From: Candidatus Rhodoferax randersensis
Lineage (GTDB): Bacteria; Pseudomonadota; Gammaproteobacteria; Burkholderiales; Burkholderiaceae_C
Assembly: GCA_016718155.1 (NCBI GenBank)
Contig: JADKEH010000007.1
Span: forward strand, 62,001 to 126,000
Direction of reading: 5' to 3'
Length of the DNA stretch: 64,000 nucleotides
Under the pieces are notes generated by a model, which did no database searches, was not told the origin of the DNA, and saw nothing but the letters and a program-made list of their open reading frames with translations. Shown here one piece after another: positions 35,252-45,045 of the stretch (the stretch's first letter is position 1; each line of letters opens with the position of its first letter). The position numbers were made by a program, and so were the translations under genes.

Positions 35252-37153
35252 TCAGACCGAAGCCGCGACGCGCACGCAGTTGCGGCCCTCGTTCTTGGCT
35301 TGGTACAGGGCCTGGTCGGCACGGCTGAGCAAATCCTGCGGCGTGAAGAAGTGGCCGGCTGGACTGCTGGCGACGCCAAAGCTGGCGGTAAAGCGGATCT
35401 GCTGGTTGTCGAAACTGCTTTGCAGCGCCTCGATGTCGGCGCGAAAAACCTCGGCCAGGTCTGCGGCAGCGGCCGCCGGGGTGTTGATCAGCAGGACCAC
35501 GAATTCCTCACCACCGTAACGGGCCAGCACGTCGCCCTCGCGGTGAATCCTTGTTCGGATCAGGTCGGTCAGGGCACGCAGACAGGCGTCTCCGCCCTGG
35601 TGGCCATGGCGATCGTTGATCTCCTTGAAATGGTCAATGTCGAACATGATCAGCGAGAGCCCAGTCTTCAGGCGCAGCGCGCGACGTGTCTCGGCGACCA
35701 GTGCCTGGTCGAAGAAGGCCCGATTGCTGATCTGGGTCAGGCCATCGGTCGTGGAGAGCCGCTGCAGCCGCTCGTTGGCCACCTGCAGTTGTTCCAGCGT
35801 TTGATTCAGGTCCCGCGTGCGGTCTTGCACCCGCTGCTCCAGCTCCTGGTTGGCCTGATCCTTGGCCGCGATCAGCGCCTGTTGCGAGGCGCGTGCCTGC
35901 TGCTCGTGTGCCAGCGCCCGGGCTTGCGCCGTCATCCTCAGTTTGCGCTCATGGTTGATACGGTCTGCCAGGGTAAAGGACAGCAGCACCACCAGCAGCA
36001 CCACGCCGATCTGGTGCGCATTGCCGGTCCAGAAGTTGGTGTCGATCACTCCGAATTTGCTGGCGTTCAGGACGCCCAGGCCAGCCAGCGCAGCGGTCCA
36101 GGCCAGGCAATAGAAACGCGCAAACTCGGCACCCCGCCACCAGCGCCAGTAGCCCAAAGTCAGCGCCGCCAGGGCGGCGGGAAACGTCAGCGCCGCGCCC
36201 AGGCGCACCGTCACGTTATAGGGCGCCACCAGGCTCAGGGCAACCAGCAGGGCGCCGCCGACACTGAACGCCCGCATCAGCACCGATGCACCGCGCGAGA
36301 ATTCCTTGAGCCTAAGGAAGTGGCTGGCAAACAGGCTCGAAAACAGGATTGAGCCGGCCATGAAGGTGGAGATGGCAACGCTGTTCCACCGCACCGCCTG
36401 GGGCCAGACATAGGCGAAGGTGTAGCCTGTCAGGGTGAAGTGAAACAGCAGGTAGCTGGCCACAAAACCGATGTAGTACAGGTAGCTCCGGTCCCGTGTG
36501 GCGAAGAACACAAACAGGTTGTAGACGATCATGACCAGCAGCACGCCCGCCACCACGCCCTGGACCAACTTCTCGTGATCGTTGGATTGCTGAAATTGGA
36601 CCGGGTCCCATACGCGCAGCGGTGCTTCAATGGTTCCGGACGAGGCCAACCGCATCAGCACGAGGTTGCGACCCGGCGCCAGCGTTAGCGGCATGACGAA
36701 GTTCTGGTTCTGGAAGACACGTTCTGCAAAAGGGCGCTCGTCGCCCAGTGTGTAACTCTGGCGCAACTGGCCGTCCACGTAGTGGTAAAGCCGGACGTCG
36801 TCGATAAAGGGAATCGGCAATTCGACATAGCGTGTCAGCGGCGTCGCATCGAGGTTGTGCAGTTCAAATCGAAACCAGTGCGCGTCCGGCGTGAAGCCGA
36901 AGTTGGGCGATGGCTGGGTGATGGCCCGCCAGGGCTGGTCGGTCGCCGCCACCTGCTCGGGCGTAAGCAGCCGTGAACTGTCCACCAGCACGCCCATGCC
37001 CGAGCCCAGTTCGATGCGTTGCAGGCCTTGTGCCGAGACGGCGTAGTGGGGCAAGGCCGAGCGCGTCGGATTGGCGCGCTCGCGGTCGAAGGCGTTTGTG
37101 GCGCACGTCGAGCACAGCAGGAACAAGAACCAAGCAAGTGCTCGCAGGGTCAT
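35252..37153 (-). CDS. 7TM-DISM sensor diguanylate cyclase
   Basis: 633 aa. Order: signal peptide (1-21), a 7TMR-DISM extracellular beta domain (about 40-175, PDAHWFRFELHNLDA), seven membrane helices (about 185-390), a coiled coil (about 395-465, rich in Q, A and R), and a GGDEF domain with active-site YGGEEFVVLL, DGLTQISNRAFFDQ and MFDIDHFKEINDRHGH. No RxxD inhibitory site is seen just before GGEEF (sequence DVLARYGGEEF). Makes c-di-GMP from two GTP in response to an unknown outside signal, probably a carbohydrate or organic ligand. Single gene. Confidence 0.93.
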   Translation of the reverse strand: MTLRALAWFLFLLCSTCATNAFDRERANPTRSALPHYAVSAQGLQRIELGSGMGVLVDSSRLLTPEQVAATDQPWRAITQPSPNFGFTPDAHWFRFELHNLDATPLTRYVELPIPFIDDVRLYHYVDGQLRQSYTLGDERPFAERVFQNQNFVMPLTLAPGRNLVLMRLASSGTIEAPLRVWDPVQFQQSNDHEKLVQGVVAGVLLVMIVYNLFVFFATRDRSYLYYIGFVASYLLFHFTLTGYTFAYVWPQAVRWNSVAISTFMAGSILFSSLFASHFLRLKEFSRGASVLMRAFSVGGALLVALSLVAPYNVTVRLGAALTFPAALAALTLGYWRWWRGAEFARFYCLAWTAALAGLGVLNASKFGVIDTNFWTGNAHQIGVVLLVVLLSFTLADRINHERKLRMTAQARALAHEQQARASQQALIAAKDQANQELEQRVQDRTRDLNQTLEQLQVANERLQRLSTTDGLTQISNRAFFDQALVAETRRALRLKTGLSLIMFDIDHFKEINDRHGHQGGDACLRALTDLIRTRIHREGDVLARYGGEEFVVLLINTPAAAAADLAEVFRADIEALQSSFDNQQIRFTASFGVASSPAGHFFTPQDLLSRADQALYQAKNEGRNCVRVAASV

Positions 37154-37253
37154 CGCGATGGACTCGGTGGGCGCTGCTTTGGCGCTTGAGGTGGCCGCAT
37201 GGTCAGAAACCGGAGTGCCAGTGCGGCGGCAGCGATAGCGGCGCTGCCGCCGG

Positions 37254-37646
37254 TTACTTCTTGTGCGCCTGCGCGACGCACTGCTCGCGCAGGGGCGCGA
37301 CCTGGTCGTAAGCGGCTTGCAGTTCCTTGGACATCTTGCCGTACTGGTTTTCTGACTTGGATTTGGTCAGGATCACCTGGTACTCCGCAAAGGTCAGCGG
37401 TGCGGGCAGACCCTTTTGGACGCAATCGCAAAAGGACTGGTCACCATAGACCTTCACGCAGTGCAATTTGCTGGGCACCGACATGCGTTCGGCCAGGGTC
37501 TTGGCAGCCGCCTTTTGGCTGGCCTCCAGTTGCTCGATCTGGGGCAGGGTCTGCGCTAGGGCGGGTGAGGTCAGCAGGGCGACCACGGCGGCCAGGGCCA
37601 GGCCGGTCGCGACCAACTTCTTGAAGTGGGAAAGAGGGAGTTTCAT
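37254..37646 (-). CDS. Small periplasmic protein of unknown function
   Basis: 130 aa from ATG 37646 (MKLPLSHFKKLVATGLALAA), a clear Sec signal peptide ending near ALAQ (about 29-32); ribosome site ctccctctttcc on the plus strand (gggag on the coding strand) supports this start over the ATG-less extension to 37697. The mature part is about 98 residues, with cysteines in LHCVKV, SFCDCVQ and REQCVAQ that could form two disulfides, and a C-terminal helix. I do not recognise the family. It lies 100 nt upstream of the diguanylate cyclase on the same strand, so co-transcription is possible. Confidence 0.65.
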   Translation of the reverse strand: MKLPLSHFKKLVATGLALAAVVALLTSPALAQTLPQIEQLEASQKAAAKTLAERMSVPSKLHCVKVYGDQSFCDCVQKGLPAPLTFAEYQVILTKSKSENQYGKMSKELQAAYDQVAPLREQCVAQAHKK

Positions 37647-37822
37647 GTACCCGATTGTGCCACCGGGCGCCATCGCCACCCAAAACTGAGGTGACATCGA
37701 GAATGAGGTTGACGAGCCTTGACCCCGGCACTGGCTCCACAGTTAGGGCTGCTTGGTTCCCCACCTGACCCGTTTGGCCGCTTTACCATGCGGGAAGGCC
37801 CGTCAGCCTTGATTGTAATGGC

Positions 37823-39399
37823 TCAGGTGGATTGACTGCGGGAGAGCCTGAACACGCTGACCAGATCAGACAGCTTGGCGGCCTGGCTCTTCATGGACTC
37901 TGCGGCCGACGCCGCCTGCTCGACCAGCGCCGCATTCTGCTGGGTGACGCTGTCCATCGCGGTGATGGCCTCATTGATCTGGTCGATGCCGGAGGACTGC
38001 TCGGCGCTGGCCAGGGCGATTTCGCCAATGATCTCGGTCACCCGTTTCACGCTGCTGACCACCTCGGTCATGGTGGCGCCGGCCTGGTCGACCAGACGCG
38101 TGCCGTGCTCGACATTGCTGACGGATTCGTCGATCAGGGTCTTGATTTCCTTGGCCGCACCGGCCGAGCGCTGCGCCAGGCTGCGCACCTCGGCGGCCAC
38201 CACCGCAAAGCCACGGCCCTGCTCGCCGGCACGAGCGGCCTCCACCGCCGCATTGAGCGCCAGGATGTTGGTCTGGAACGCGATGCCGTCGATCACACCG
38301 ATGATGTCGACGATCTTGCGCGACGAGGCGTTGACCGTGCCCATGGTTTGCACCACCTGCTCGACCACGGCGCCGCCCTTGACGGCGATCTGCGAGGCCG
38401 ACGCCGCCAACTGGTTGGCATGGCGCGCGTTATCGGCGTTTTGCTTGACGGTGCTGGTGAGCTGTTCCATCGAGGCGGCGGTTTCCTCCAGCGAGCTGGC
38501 CTGCTGTTCGGTACGGGCCGACAGGTCGTTGTTGCCGGCCGCGATTTGATTGGAGGCGATGGCAATGGAATCGGTGCCGTGGCGCACCTCATCGACGATG
38601 TTGGCAATGCTGTCGCGCATGGTCTGAATGGCGTGCAGCAGGCTGCTGCGGTCGCCTGCTCTGAGCGTGATGTTTGACGACAGATCGCCCTTGGCCATGT
38701 GGTCGGTGATGTCCATCGCGTAGTCCGGCTCGCCACCGAGTTGACGCAATAAGCCGCGCGAGATCACCACACCGATGCCCAGCAGCACGCCAGCCAACAG
38801 CAGCGCGCCCAGCCCGAAGCTGACGATGCGGTCTCGAATGCTGGCTTGCACCGTGTCCACGGATACCCCGAGCCCACCACCCAGCCCCACGGCGCGAAAC
38901 CCGCCACATAGGAGACCTTGGGCTGCGGATCGGTGCTGCCGGGCTTGGGCCACATGTAGTTGACAAAGCCCGCGCCCTTGGCCTGGACCGTTTCGACAAA
39001 CTCGACGAACAGGCGCTTGCCGTTCGGATCCTTGGTGTCGGTCTGTTCCTTGCCCACCATGTCGGCCCGGATCGGATGCATGATGATCTTGGTCTGCATG
39101 TCATTGATCCAGAAGTACTCGGTCTTGTTGTAACGCAGCGTGCGCAGGCTCTCGATGGCCTGTTTCTTGCCCTCTTCTTCGGGTAGCTTGCCCTTGGCGA
39201 CCAGGTCGTGGTAGTACGCAACCAGGCTGTGTGCGGTCTCCACGTTTTGGCGCACGCTGTCCTTGCGCTCGTCCATGATCAGGCTGTATTCGGACATCAG
39301 GGTGATGACCGCCATCACGGCGATGCCGATAACGGCGCTGGCGCTGAGCACGGTCAGCCGTTTGGCGATGCTCATGGCGTGAAGACTGCTGAGGCTCAT
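37823..39399 (-). CDS. Methyl-accepting chemotaxis protein (frameshifted as sequenced)
   Basis: Reads from ATG 39399 (MSLSSLHAMSIAKRL): first helix, then a single-Cache (sCache_2) sensor (TEYFWINDMQTKIIMHP, GKRLFVEFVETVQ, GFAPWGWVVGSG), then a shift into the other frame, second helix (LGALLLAGVLLGIGVVI), HAMP and a signalling domain with hairpin tip RSLAQRSAGAAKEIKTLI. The join needs one G added to a run of four (plus-strand CCCC 38866-38869), restoring GSGVSVDTVQ. Reconstructed about 525 aa. The conserved C-terminal pentapeptide for CheR/CheB is absent (ends SRSQST). Sequencing error or recent inactivation. Confidence 0.85.
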
Positions 39400-39550
39400 G
39401 ATGTAAGTCTCCTGTGGGGATGAGATACATGGACGCAAAGCCATGCTACACGCAAAGTTCCGCGCTGTCTCGCGGCAAGGACAGCCGCTCAGACGTTCAA
39501 TCCTGACCTTGTGGGGCAGGCCGCAGCGGCGCTTTGGCGACAATAGCCGC

Positions 39551-40786
39551 ATGCAGAAACTGGCAACCCACGATCGAAGACTGGTGGGCTGGCTGTCGCT
39601 GGCGCAACTGATCAGTTGGGGCACCTTGTTCTACACCTTTGCCCTGATCATGGCCCCGGTCGAACGCGAGCTGGGCTTGAGCCGCGCCCAGTCCTCGGTG
39701 GCGTTCAGCCTCGCGCTGCTGGTGGAAGGCCTGATGGCCTACCCGGTGGGGCGACTGATTGACCGGGGCCATGAGCGCTGGGTCATGACGGCGGGCTCGG
39801 TGCTGGCCGGGGCCTGTCTGATCCTGCATGGCTGGGTCACCAGCGCCGCGGGTTTCTATGCGGTCTGGGCCGGGCTTGGCGTGGCGATGTCGGCGGTCCT
39901 GTATTCGCCGGTGTTTGCCGTGGTCACGCGCCGCTACCCGCAGGATTTTCGCCGCGCCATCATCACCATGACCTTTCTGGGCGGACTGGCCAGTACCGTG
40001 TTCATTCCGGTCACGTCCTGGCTGATTGCGGCAGTCGGCTGGCGCGACGCGCTTATCAGTCTGGCTGCCTTGCATTGGTTGGTGTGCGCGCCCCTGCATG
40101 CGATCGCGCTGCGCGGCCAGGTCTCACGCTCCCCGGCGGCGCGGACCCACTACCCGGCCATCGACCAGACCGAGCCCGACAGCGCGGCGCGTCACTTTTT
40201 CAGTGCACCGTTCTTGCTGGTTGGGGCGTTTGTCATGCTGATGACGCCGGCCACTGCGGCGGTGCCCGCGCACCTGGTCAACCTGCTGCGCGAAAACGGC
40301 CTGAGCGAGGTCTGGGTGATCGCCGTCCCGGCCAGCATTGGCGTCATCCAGGTGCTGGGCCGTCTGCTGCTGTATTTTTTTGAACATCGCTTTGATCTGC
40401 ACCAGGCCAATCGCTTCATTCCGGGGTTGATTCCAGTCGGGCTGGTGGCCTTGCTGGTTGCGCCGCTGCTGGGGGCCGCGCATGCCTGGGCCGTGCTGCT
40501 GTTCGTAGTGCTGTACGGCATGGGTAACGGCATGCTGACGATTGTCAAGGGAACCGCGATGGCCCAGTACGTCAACCGTGAGCATGTGGCCACCCTCAAT
40601 GGCGCGCTGGGGCTGCCCCTGGCGCTGGTGCGCGCGGCATCACCTTGGCTGCTGGGCGTGATGTGGACCACGCAGTCGGGCTATGCGCAGGGCTTGTGGA
40701 TGCTGCTGGCCACGAGCGTCATGGGGGTGGGCGCCTTGGTGTTGGCGCAACGGTTCTCGATGGCGCGTCGCAAAGCGACGGCCTGA
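39551..40786 (+). CDS. MFS transporter
   Basis: 411 aa, twelve predicted membrane helices. Loop 2-3 motif PVGRLIDRGHERWVM, and YSPVFAVVTRRYPQDFRRAII on the cytoplasmic side; second half starts near FSAPFLLVGAFVML. Family assignment beyond MFS (perhaps the nitrate/oxalate-type OFA-like branch) is not secure. ATG 39551 fits the conserved start MQKLATHDRRLVGWLSLAQL; the frame stays open upstream to 39443. Divergent from the chemoreceptor, and 22 nt before dnaX. Substrate unknown. Confidence 0.85.
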   Translation: MQKLATHDRRLVGWLSLAQLISWGTLFYTFALIMAPVERELGLSRAQSSVAFSLALLVEGLMAYPVGRLIDRGHERWVMTAGSVLAGACLILHGWVTSAAGFYAVWAGLGVAMSAVLYSPVFAVVTRRYPQDFRRAIITMTFLGGLASTVFIPVTSWLIAAVGWRDALISLAALHWLVCAPLHAIALRGQVSRSPAARTHYPAIDQTEPDSAARHFFSAPFLLVGAFVMLMTPATAAVPAHLVNLLRENGLSEVWVIAVPASIGVIQVLGRLLLYFFEHRFDLHQANRFIPGLIPVGLVALLVAPLLGAAHAWAVLLFVVLYGMGNGMLTIVKGTAMAQYVNREHVATLNGALGLPLALVRAASPWLLGVMWTTQSGYAQGLWMLLATSVMGVGALVLAQRFSMARRKATA

Positions 40787-40808
40787 GTCCACCACTTAGA
40801 ATCTGCGC

Positions 40809-42671
40809 ATGTCCTATCTCGTACTGGCCCGCAAGTACCGACCCCGCAATTTCTCGGAAATGGTGGGGCAGGAGCATGTGGTGCGTGCCCTGAGCAATGC
40901 GCTGCAGTCGCAGCGACTGCACCATGCCTACCTGTTCACCGGCACGCGTGGCGTGGGCAAGACCACGGTGTCGCGCATTCTGGCCAAGTCGCTCAACTGC
41001 CAGGGCCCGGACGGGCAGGGCGGCATCACCGCCACGCCCTGTGGTGTCTGCCAGGCCTGCCGCGACATCGATTCGGGCCGCTTTGTGGACTACACCGAGC
41101 TCGATGCCGCCTCTAACCGGGGCGTGGAAGAGGTTCAGTCGCTGCTGGAGCAGGCGGTCTACAAGCCGGTGCAGGGGCGCTTCAAGGTGTTCATGATCGA
41201 CGAGGTGCACATGCTCACCAACACGGCCTTCAACGCCATGTTGAAGACGCTGGAAGAGCCACCCGAGTACCTGAAGTTTGTGCTGGCCACCACCGACCCG
41301 CAAAAGGTGCCGGTCACGGTGCTGTCGCGCTGCCTGCAGTTCAACCTGCGCCCGATGGCGCCAGAGACCATTCTGGAACACCTGCAGCATGTGCTGCGGG
41401 CCGAACAGGTGAGTACCGATACACCGTCTCTGCGTCTGCTGGCGCGTGCTGCGCGCGGCTCCATGCGTGACGCCTTGTCGCTCACCGACCAGGCCATCGC
41501 TTTTGGCGCCGGCGTGCTGCAGGGAAGCCACGGTGCGCCAGATGCTGGGCAGCGTCGACCGGTCCTACGTGTTTCGGCTGATCGAGGCGCTGGCGCAGGG
41601 CGACGGCAAGACCGTGGTGGAGACCTCGGAGACCTTGCGCCTGAACGGGCTCAGCGCGGCCTCGACGCTCGATGAGATGAGCTCGGTGCTGCAACGCATG
41701 GCGGTACTGCAGGCGGTGCCCGATGCGCCCGAGGATGGCGACCCCGAGGCGGCGGCACCGCGCGCCTGGCGCAGTTGATGCCGGCCGACGAGACGCAACT
41801 GCTGTACAGCATGTGCCTGCACGGGCGCGCCGAGCTGGGGCTGGCACCCGATGAGTATGCGGCGCTGACCATGGTGCTGCTGCGACTGTTGGCGTTCAAG
41901 CCGATTGCCGGTGCGCCAGCGGCTAAGAGCCAAGCGGCTGAAAAAAAAACTCTGATTGACGCCGCCCCAGTGACGGCCGGTTCGGCTTCGGTGGTCGAGG
42001 CGCCGAAAATGCCCGTATTGGCCGTCACTGCTACACGCACGATCGCTGCAGCGGCCGCGAAGTCCGTGCCGCCAGTGACCCCACCACCGCCCGGCCAGGT
42101 GCTGCATGTGGTCAACCCGGCGCCAGCGGCCGCTGCGTCCGACAAGGATGGCGGCTCGGGCATGGTGCGCGCCTGCGCCGAGGCGGTGCCCGAGGCCATG
42201 CAGGTGCTCGCGATCCCGGTGCGGGTGCAGGCGGATTCGCGCGCCGAGGCCGCCGCCGGTCAGGTGGCCGAGGTGCGGTTGGTCCCGACCGAAGACGGCG
42301 CGTTCTGGCACGCCACGGTGCAGCAGTTGATCCAGGATGAGGCGATTGCTGCGCTGGTGCGGGAACTCGCTTTGCAGTCGCAACTGGTGGCGCGTGATAC
42401 CGACCAATGGTTGCTGCGGGTCGAGCGCGAATCGCTCAATCAGCCAGGCAGCCGCGACCGGCTCAGCGCAGCCTTGGCGGCGGCAGGCTACAGTGTGCGC
42501 CTGGCGGTGGAGATCGGCCGGGTCACCGACAGCCCGGCGCGACGTAACGCCCAGCTTGCAGCCGAGCGGCAACTGGAAGCCGAGCGAACGATTTTTGAAG
42601 ACCCGTTCGTGCAGACCATCATGCGTGACTTCGGTGCCAAAGTCGTGCCCGGCACGATCAAGGCTGTTTAG
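40809..42671 (+). CDS. dnaX: DNA polymerase III subunits tau/gamma (two frameshifts as sequenced)
   Basis: Clamp-loader motor. ATG 40809 starts MSYLVLARKYRPRNFSEMVG; Walker A GTRGVGKTT, zinc knuckle with CGVCQAC, Walker B MIDEVHML, sensor SRCLQFNL. The frame then breaks twice: an extra G at 41522-41524 (cagGgaagcc) and a net loss of one base near 41759-41765 (expected LARLMPADET), so the middle segment (ATVRQMLGSVDRS ... DGDPEA) lies in another frame. Total length is kept, about 620 aa. The Pro/Ala-rich middle and C-terminal tau domain follow. Essential, so sequencing error is likely. See the A9 tract for gamma production. Confidence 0.9.
41940..41959 (+). promoter_or_regulatory. A9 slippery tract in dnaX, candidate gamma-producing site
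   Basis: The tract gAAAAAAAAAct (A9 at 41941-41949) lies just after the ATPase and domain III part, in the linker where gamma ends in other bacteria. In frame it reads GAA AAA AAA ACT. A -1 slip or an added A gives a stop (TGA 41957-41959) within four codons; a +1 slip stops at once (TGA 41953-41955). Thermus makes gamma by transcriptional slippage on an A9 tract and E. coli by -1 frameshifting. Confidence 0.55.
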
Positions 42672-42699
42672 GGAGACTTCCGGGATGCTGACAATACGT

Positions 42700-42800
42700 C
42701 GTCATTGCGAGCGCAGCGCTTGCCATGAAACTCGTCATTGCGAACGAAGTGAAGCTCAGCCCCTGAATCCATGGACTGCCGCGCTGCGCTCGCAGTGACG
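42700..42800. repeat. Dispersed palindromic element between dnaX and ybaB
   Basis: Two overlapping left arms (cgtcattgcgagcgcagc at 42700 and cgtcattgcgaacgaagtg at 42733) and one right arm (ggactgccgcgctgcgctcgcagtgacg, ending 42800). It fills the 240-nt gap between dnaX and ybaB, genes that are usually close together, and so lengthens the operon spacer. Confidence 0.85.
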
Positions 42801-42911
42801 CCAAGGTTCAGGTCCGTGCGGTTCAGCCCGGAACTGGAGCCTCGCCATGACAGGTTCTGCTTGCAGGCATTTTGGAAAACGTCAATAGTTTGTTAAACCA
42901 AGGAAAGAAAC

Positions 42912-43244
42912 ATGTTCAACAAAGGACAACTCGCGGGACTCATGAAGCAGGCGCAGGCCATGCAGGACAACATGAAGAAGGCCCAGGACGAGCTGGGCAA
43001 CATCGAAGTGACCGGCGAATCCGGCGCTGGTCTGGTGAAGGTCACCATGACCTGCAAGCACGATGTGCGTCGCGTCACGATCGACCCCAGCTTGCTGTCT
43101 GAAGACAAAGACATGCTGGAGGACCTGGTGGCCGCCGCCTTCAATGCCGCAGTGCGCAAGGCCGAGGACACCTCGCAGGAGAAGATGGGCAAGCTCACGG
43201 CCGGCATGCCCGGTCTCCCAGGCGGCATGAAGTTCCCGTTTTAA
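42912..43244 (+). CDS. YbaB/EbfC nucleoid-associated protein
   Basis: 110-aa DNA-binding protein. MFNKGQLAGLMKQAQAMQDNMKKAQDEL forms the N-terminal helix, followed by the beta-sheet VTGESGAGLVKVTMTCKHDVRRVTIDPSLL and a C-terminal helix. Gln/Met-rich start and Gly/Pro tail (PGLPGGMKFPF) are typical. Ribosome site aaggaaag lies 7 nt before the ATG. Conserved between dnaX and recR in most proteobacteria, and thought to help DNA repair or nucleoid structure. Confidence 0.96.
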   Translation: MFNKGQLAGLMKQAQAMQDNMKKAQDELGNIEVTGESGAGLVKVTMTCKHDVRRVTIDPSLLSEDKDMLEDLVAAAFNAAVRKAEDTSQEKMGKLTAGMPGLPGGMKFPF

Positions 43245-43250
43245 GCCCAC

Positions 43251-43841
43251 GTGGCCGATTCGAATTCGGTTGAAGCACTGATCCACGCCCTGCGGCGATT
43301 GCCGGGGGTGGGGGTGAAATCGGCCTCGCGCATGGCGTTTCACTTGCTGCAGCATGACCGCGCGGGCGCGCTGACGCTGTCGCGGGCCTTGCAGCATGCG
43401 GTCGAATCGGTGCGGCACTGCGTGCGATGCCACACCTTCACCGAGTCCGAACTGTGCGCCACCTGTCAGGATGCCCGCCGCGATGCCAGCAAGCTGTGCG
43501 TGCTGGAAACGCCGGCCGATCAGTCTGCGCTGGAGCGCACGCTGGCGTACAAAGGACTCTATTTCGTTCTGATGGGCAAGATCAGCCCGCTCGACGGCAT
43601 TGGCCCCAAGGACATCGGACTGAAGAAGCTGTTTGACCGCGTCAACGATGGGGTGGTCACCGAGCTGATCCTGGCCACCAACTTCACGGCTGAGGGCGAA
43701 GCCACTGCGCACGTGATTGCGCAGGGGCTCAAGGACAGTGGCGTGCAGATCACCCGCCTGGCGCGTGGTGTGCCGATTGGCAGTGAACTGGAATACGTTG
43801 ATCTGGGCACCATTGCCCACGCCCTGCAGGACCGGCGCTGA
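43251..43841 (+). CDS. recR: Recombination mediator RecR
   Basis: 196 aa from GTG 43251, 6 nt behind ybaB. Helix-hairpin-helix RRLPGVGVKSASRMAFHLL, a C4 zinc finger (HCVRC and LCATC), a Toprim domain (KLCVLETPADQSAL) and a C-terminal Walker-B-like part. RecR with RecF or RecO loads RecA on gapped DNA. Length is normal and the sequence is intact even though both neighbours are frameshifted. GTG is the only start that fits: upstream frame positions overlap ybaB. Confidence 0.96.
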   Translation: MADSNSVEALIHALRRLPGVGVKSASRMAFHLLQHDRAGALTLSRALQHAVESVRHCVRCHTFTESELCATCQDARRDASKLCVLETPADQSALERTLAYKGLYFVLMGKISPLDGIGPKDIGLKKLFDRVNDGVVTELILATNFTAEGEATAHVIAQGLKDSGVQITRLARGVPIGSELEYVDLGTIAHALQDRR

Positions 43842-43942
43842 AACGTCACGGTTGTCGCCGATTGCGGTGCCCGTGGTGCTGGTAAAAACCCGCACGGGAT
43901 GTTCCCGAGGCGGCGTATTGGCCAGTGGGGTAGGCTCGGTTG

Positions 43943-45010
43943 ATGAATACCAATAAAATGTCTCGAATGCATGACCGCGAACTCAATCGACGCGGCTTTT
44001 GGTCGCTGGCGGCCCTGGCTGCCGCAGCGAGCGTTGCGCCATCATATGGGCGCAACCGCGCCTGGAAAAGACCAGAGTTGCGATTGCGGTCGGTGGCAAG
44101 GCGTCTTTTACAACCTGCCGCTGACGATTGCGGAGCAACTGGGCTACTTCAAGGCCGAAGGCCTGGATGTGGAAATCAGCGACTTCAAGGGGGTCGCTTG
44201 CGCTGCAGGCGGTGGTGGGTGGCACGGCCGATGTGGTCTCGGGTGCTTACGAACACACCATCAATCTGCAAGCCAAGGGGCAGCAGTTCCAGGCCTTCGT
44301 GCTGCGGGGCCGCGCACCCCAGATCTCGATGGGCATTTCACCCAGGACCATGCCGGGGTACAAGGGCGTGGCCGATCTCAGGGGGCAAGAAGATCGGCGT
44401 CTCGGCGCCAGGATCATCGACCAACATGGTGGCCAATCGGATCTTGTTGCGCGCTGGTTTGACAGCCAGCGATGTCAGCTTCATTGGCGTGGGCACTTCC
44501 ACAGGGGCCTTGACGGCGTTTCGTTCCGGCCAGATCGATGCCATGAGCAACACCGATCCGGTGATGACCATGCTGGAGCAAAAGGGCGAAATTCGCATCA
44601 TTGCCGACACGCGCACGCTCAAGGGTACGGTCGAGGTGTTTGGCGGTCCGATGCCGGCCGGTTGCCTATACGCGCCACGCGAGTTTGTACAGAAACATCC
44701 GAACACGGCGCAGGCACTCGCCAACGCCATCGTGCACAGCCTGAAGTGGTTGCAGACGGCTGGGCCGGGCGACATCATCAAGACCGTGCCCGAGGCCTAC
44801 TTGCTGGGTGACCGGGCGCTTTATCTGGCGGCCTTCAACAAGGTGCGCGAGGCGATCTCGCCGGACGGCATGTTCCCCGACGATGGTGGCAACATCGCCC
44901 TGCGCGCACTGGCCAGCTTTGATGCCAGTATCAAGCCCGACCAGATCGACCTGGCGCGGACCTTCACCAACCAATTTGCCAGGCGAGCCAAGCGGCAATT
45001 CAACGCCTGA
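43943..45010 (+). pseudogene. NMT1/SsuA-type ABC substrate-binding protein, multiply frameshifted
   Basis: Periplasmic binding protein of the NMT1/THI5-like group (nitrate, sulfonate, taurine or thiamine-precursor uptake). N-terminus NRRGFWSLAALAAAAS resembles a Tat signal. Family pieces lie in three frames: FYNLPLTIAEQLGYFKAEGL, then LALQAVVGGTADVVSGAYEHTI, then GKKIGVSAPGSSTNMVANRI through to the stop. At least four indels between about 44050 and 44390. The C-terminal 200 residues are intact. No permease or ATPase gene is next to it. Either a true pseudogene or part of the low-accuracy stretch; the density of errors is the highest in the window. Confidence 0.75.
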
Positions 45011-45045
45011 GTGTCACGCTGGCGCGACTCACCCAAACGAGCAAG

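Noticed and set aside
41520..41770. The two dnaX frameshifts as programmed recoding
   Set aside because: Neither site has a slippery heptamer, and the frames between would give non-family protein; the A9 tract downstream is the better candidate for recoding.
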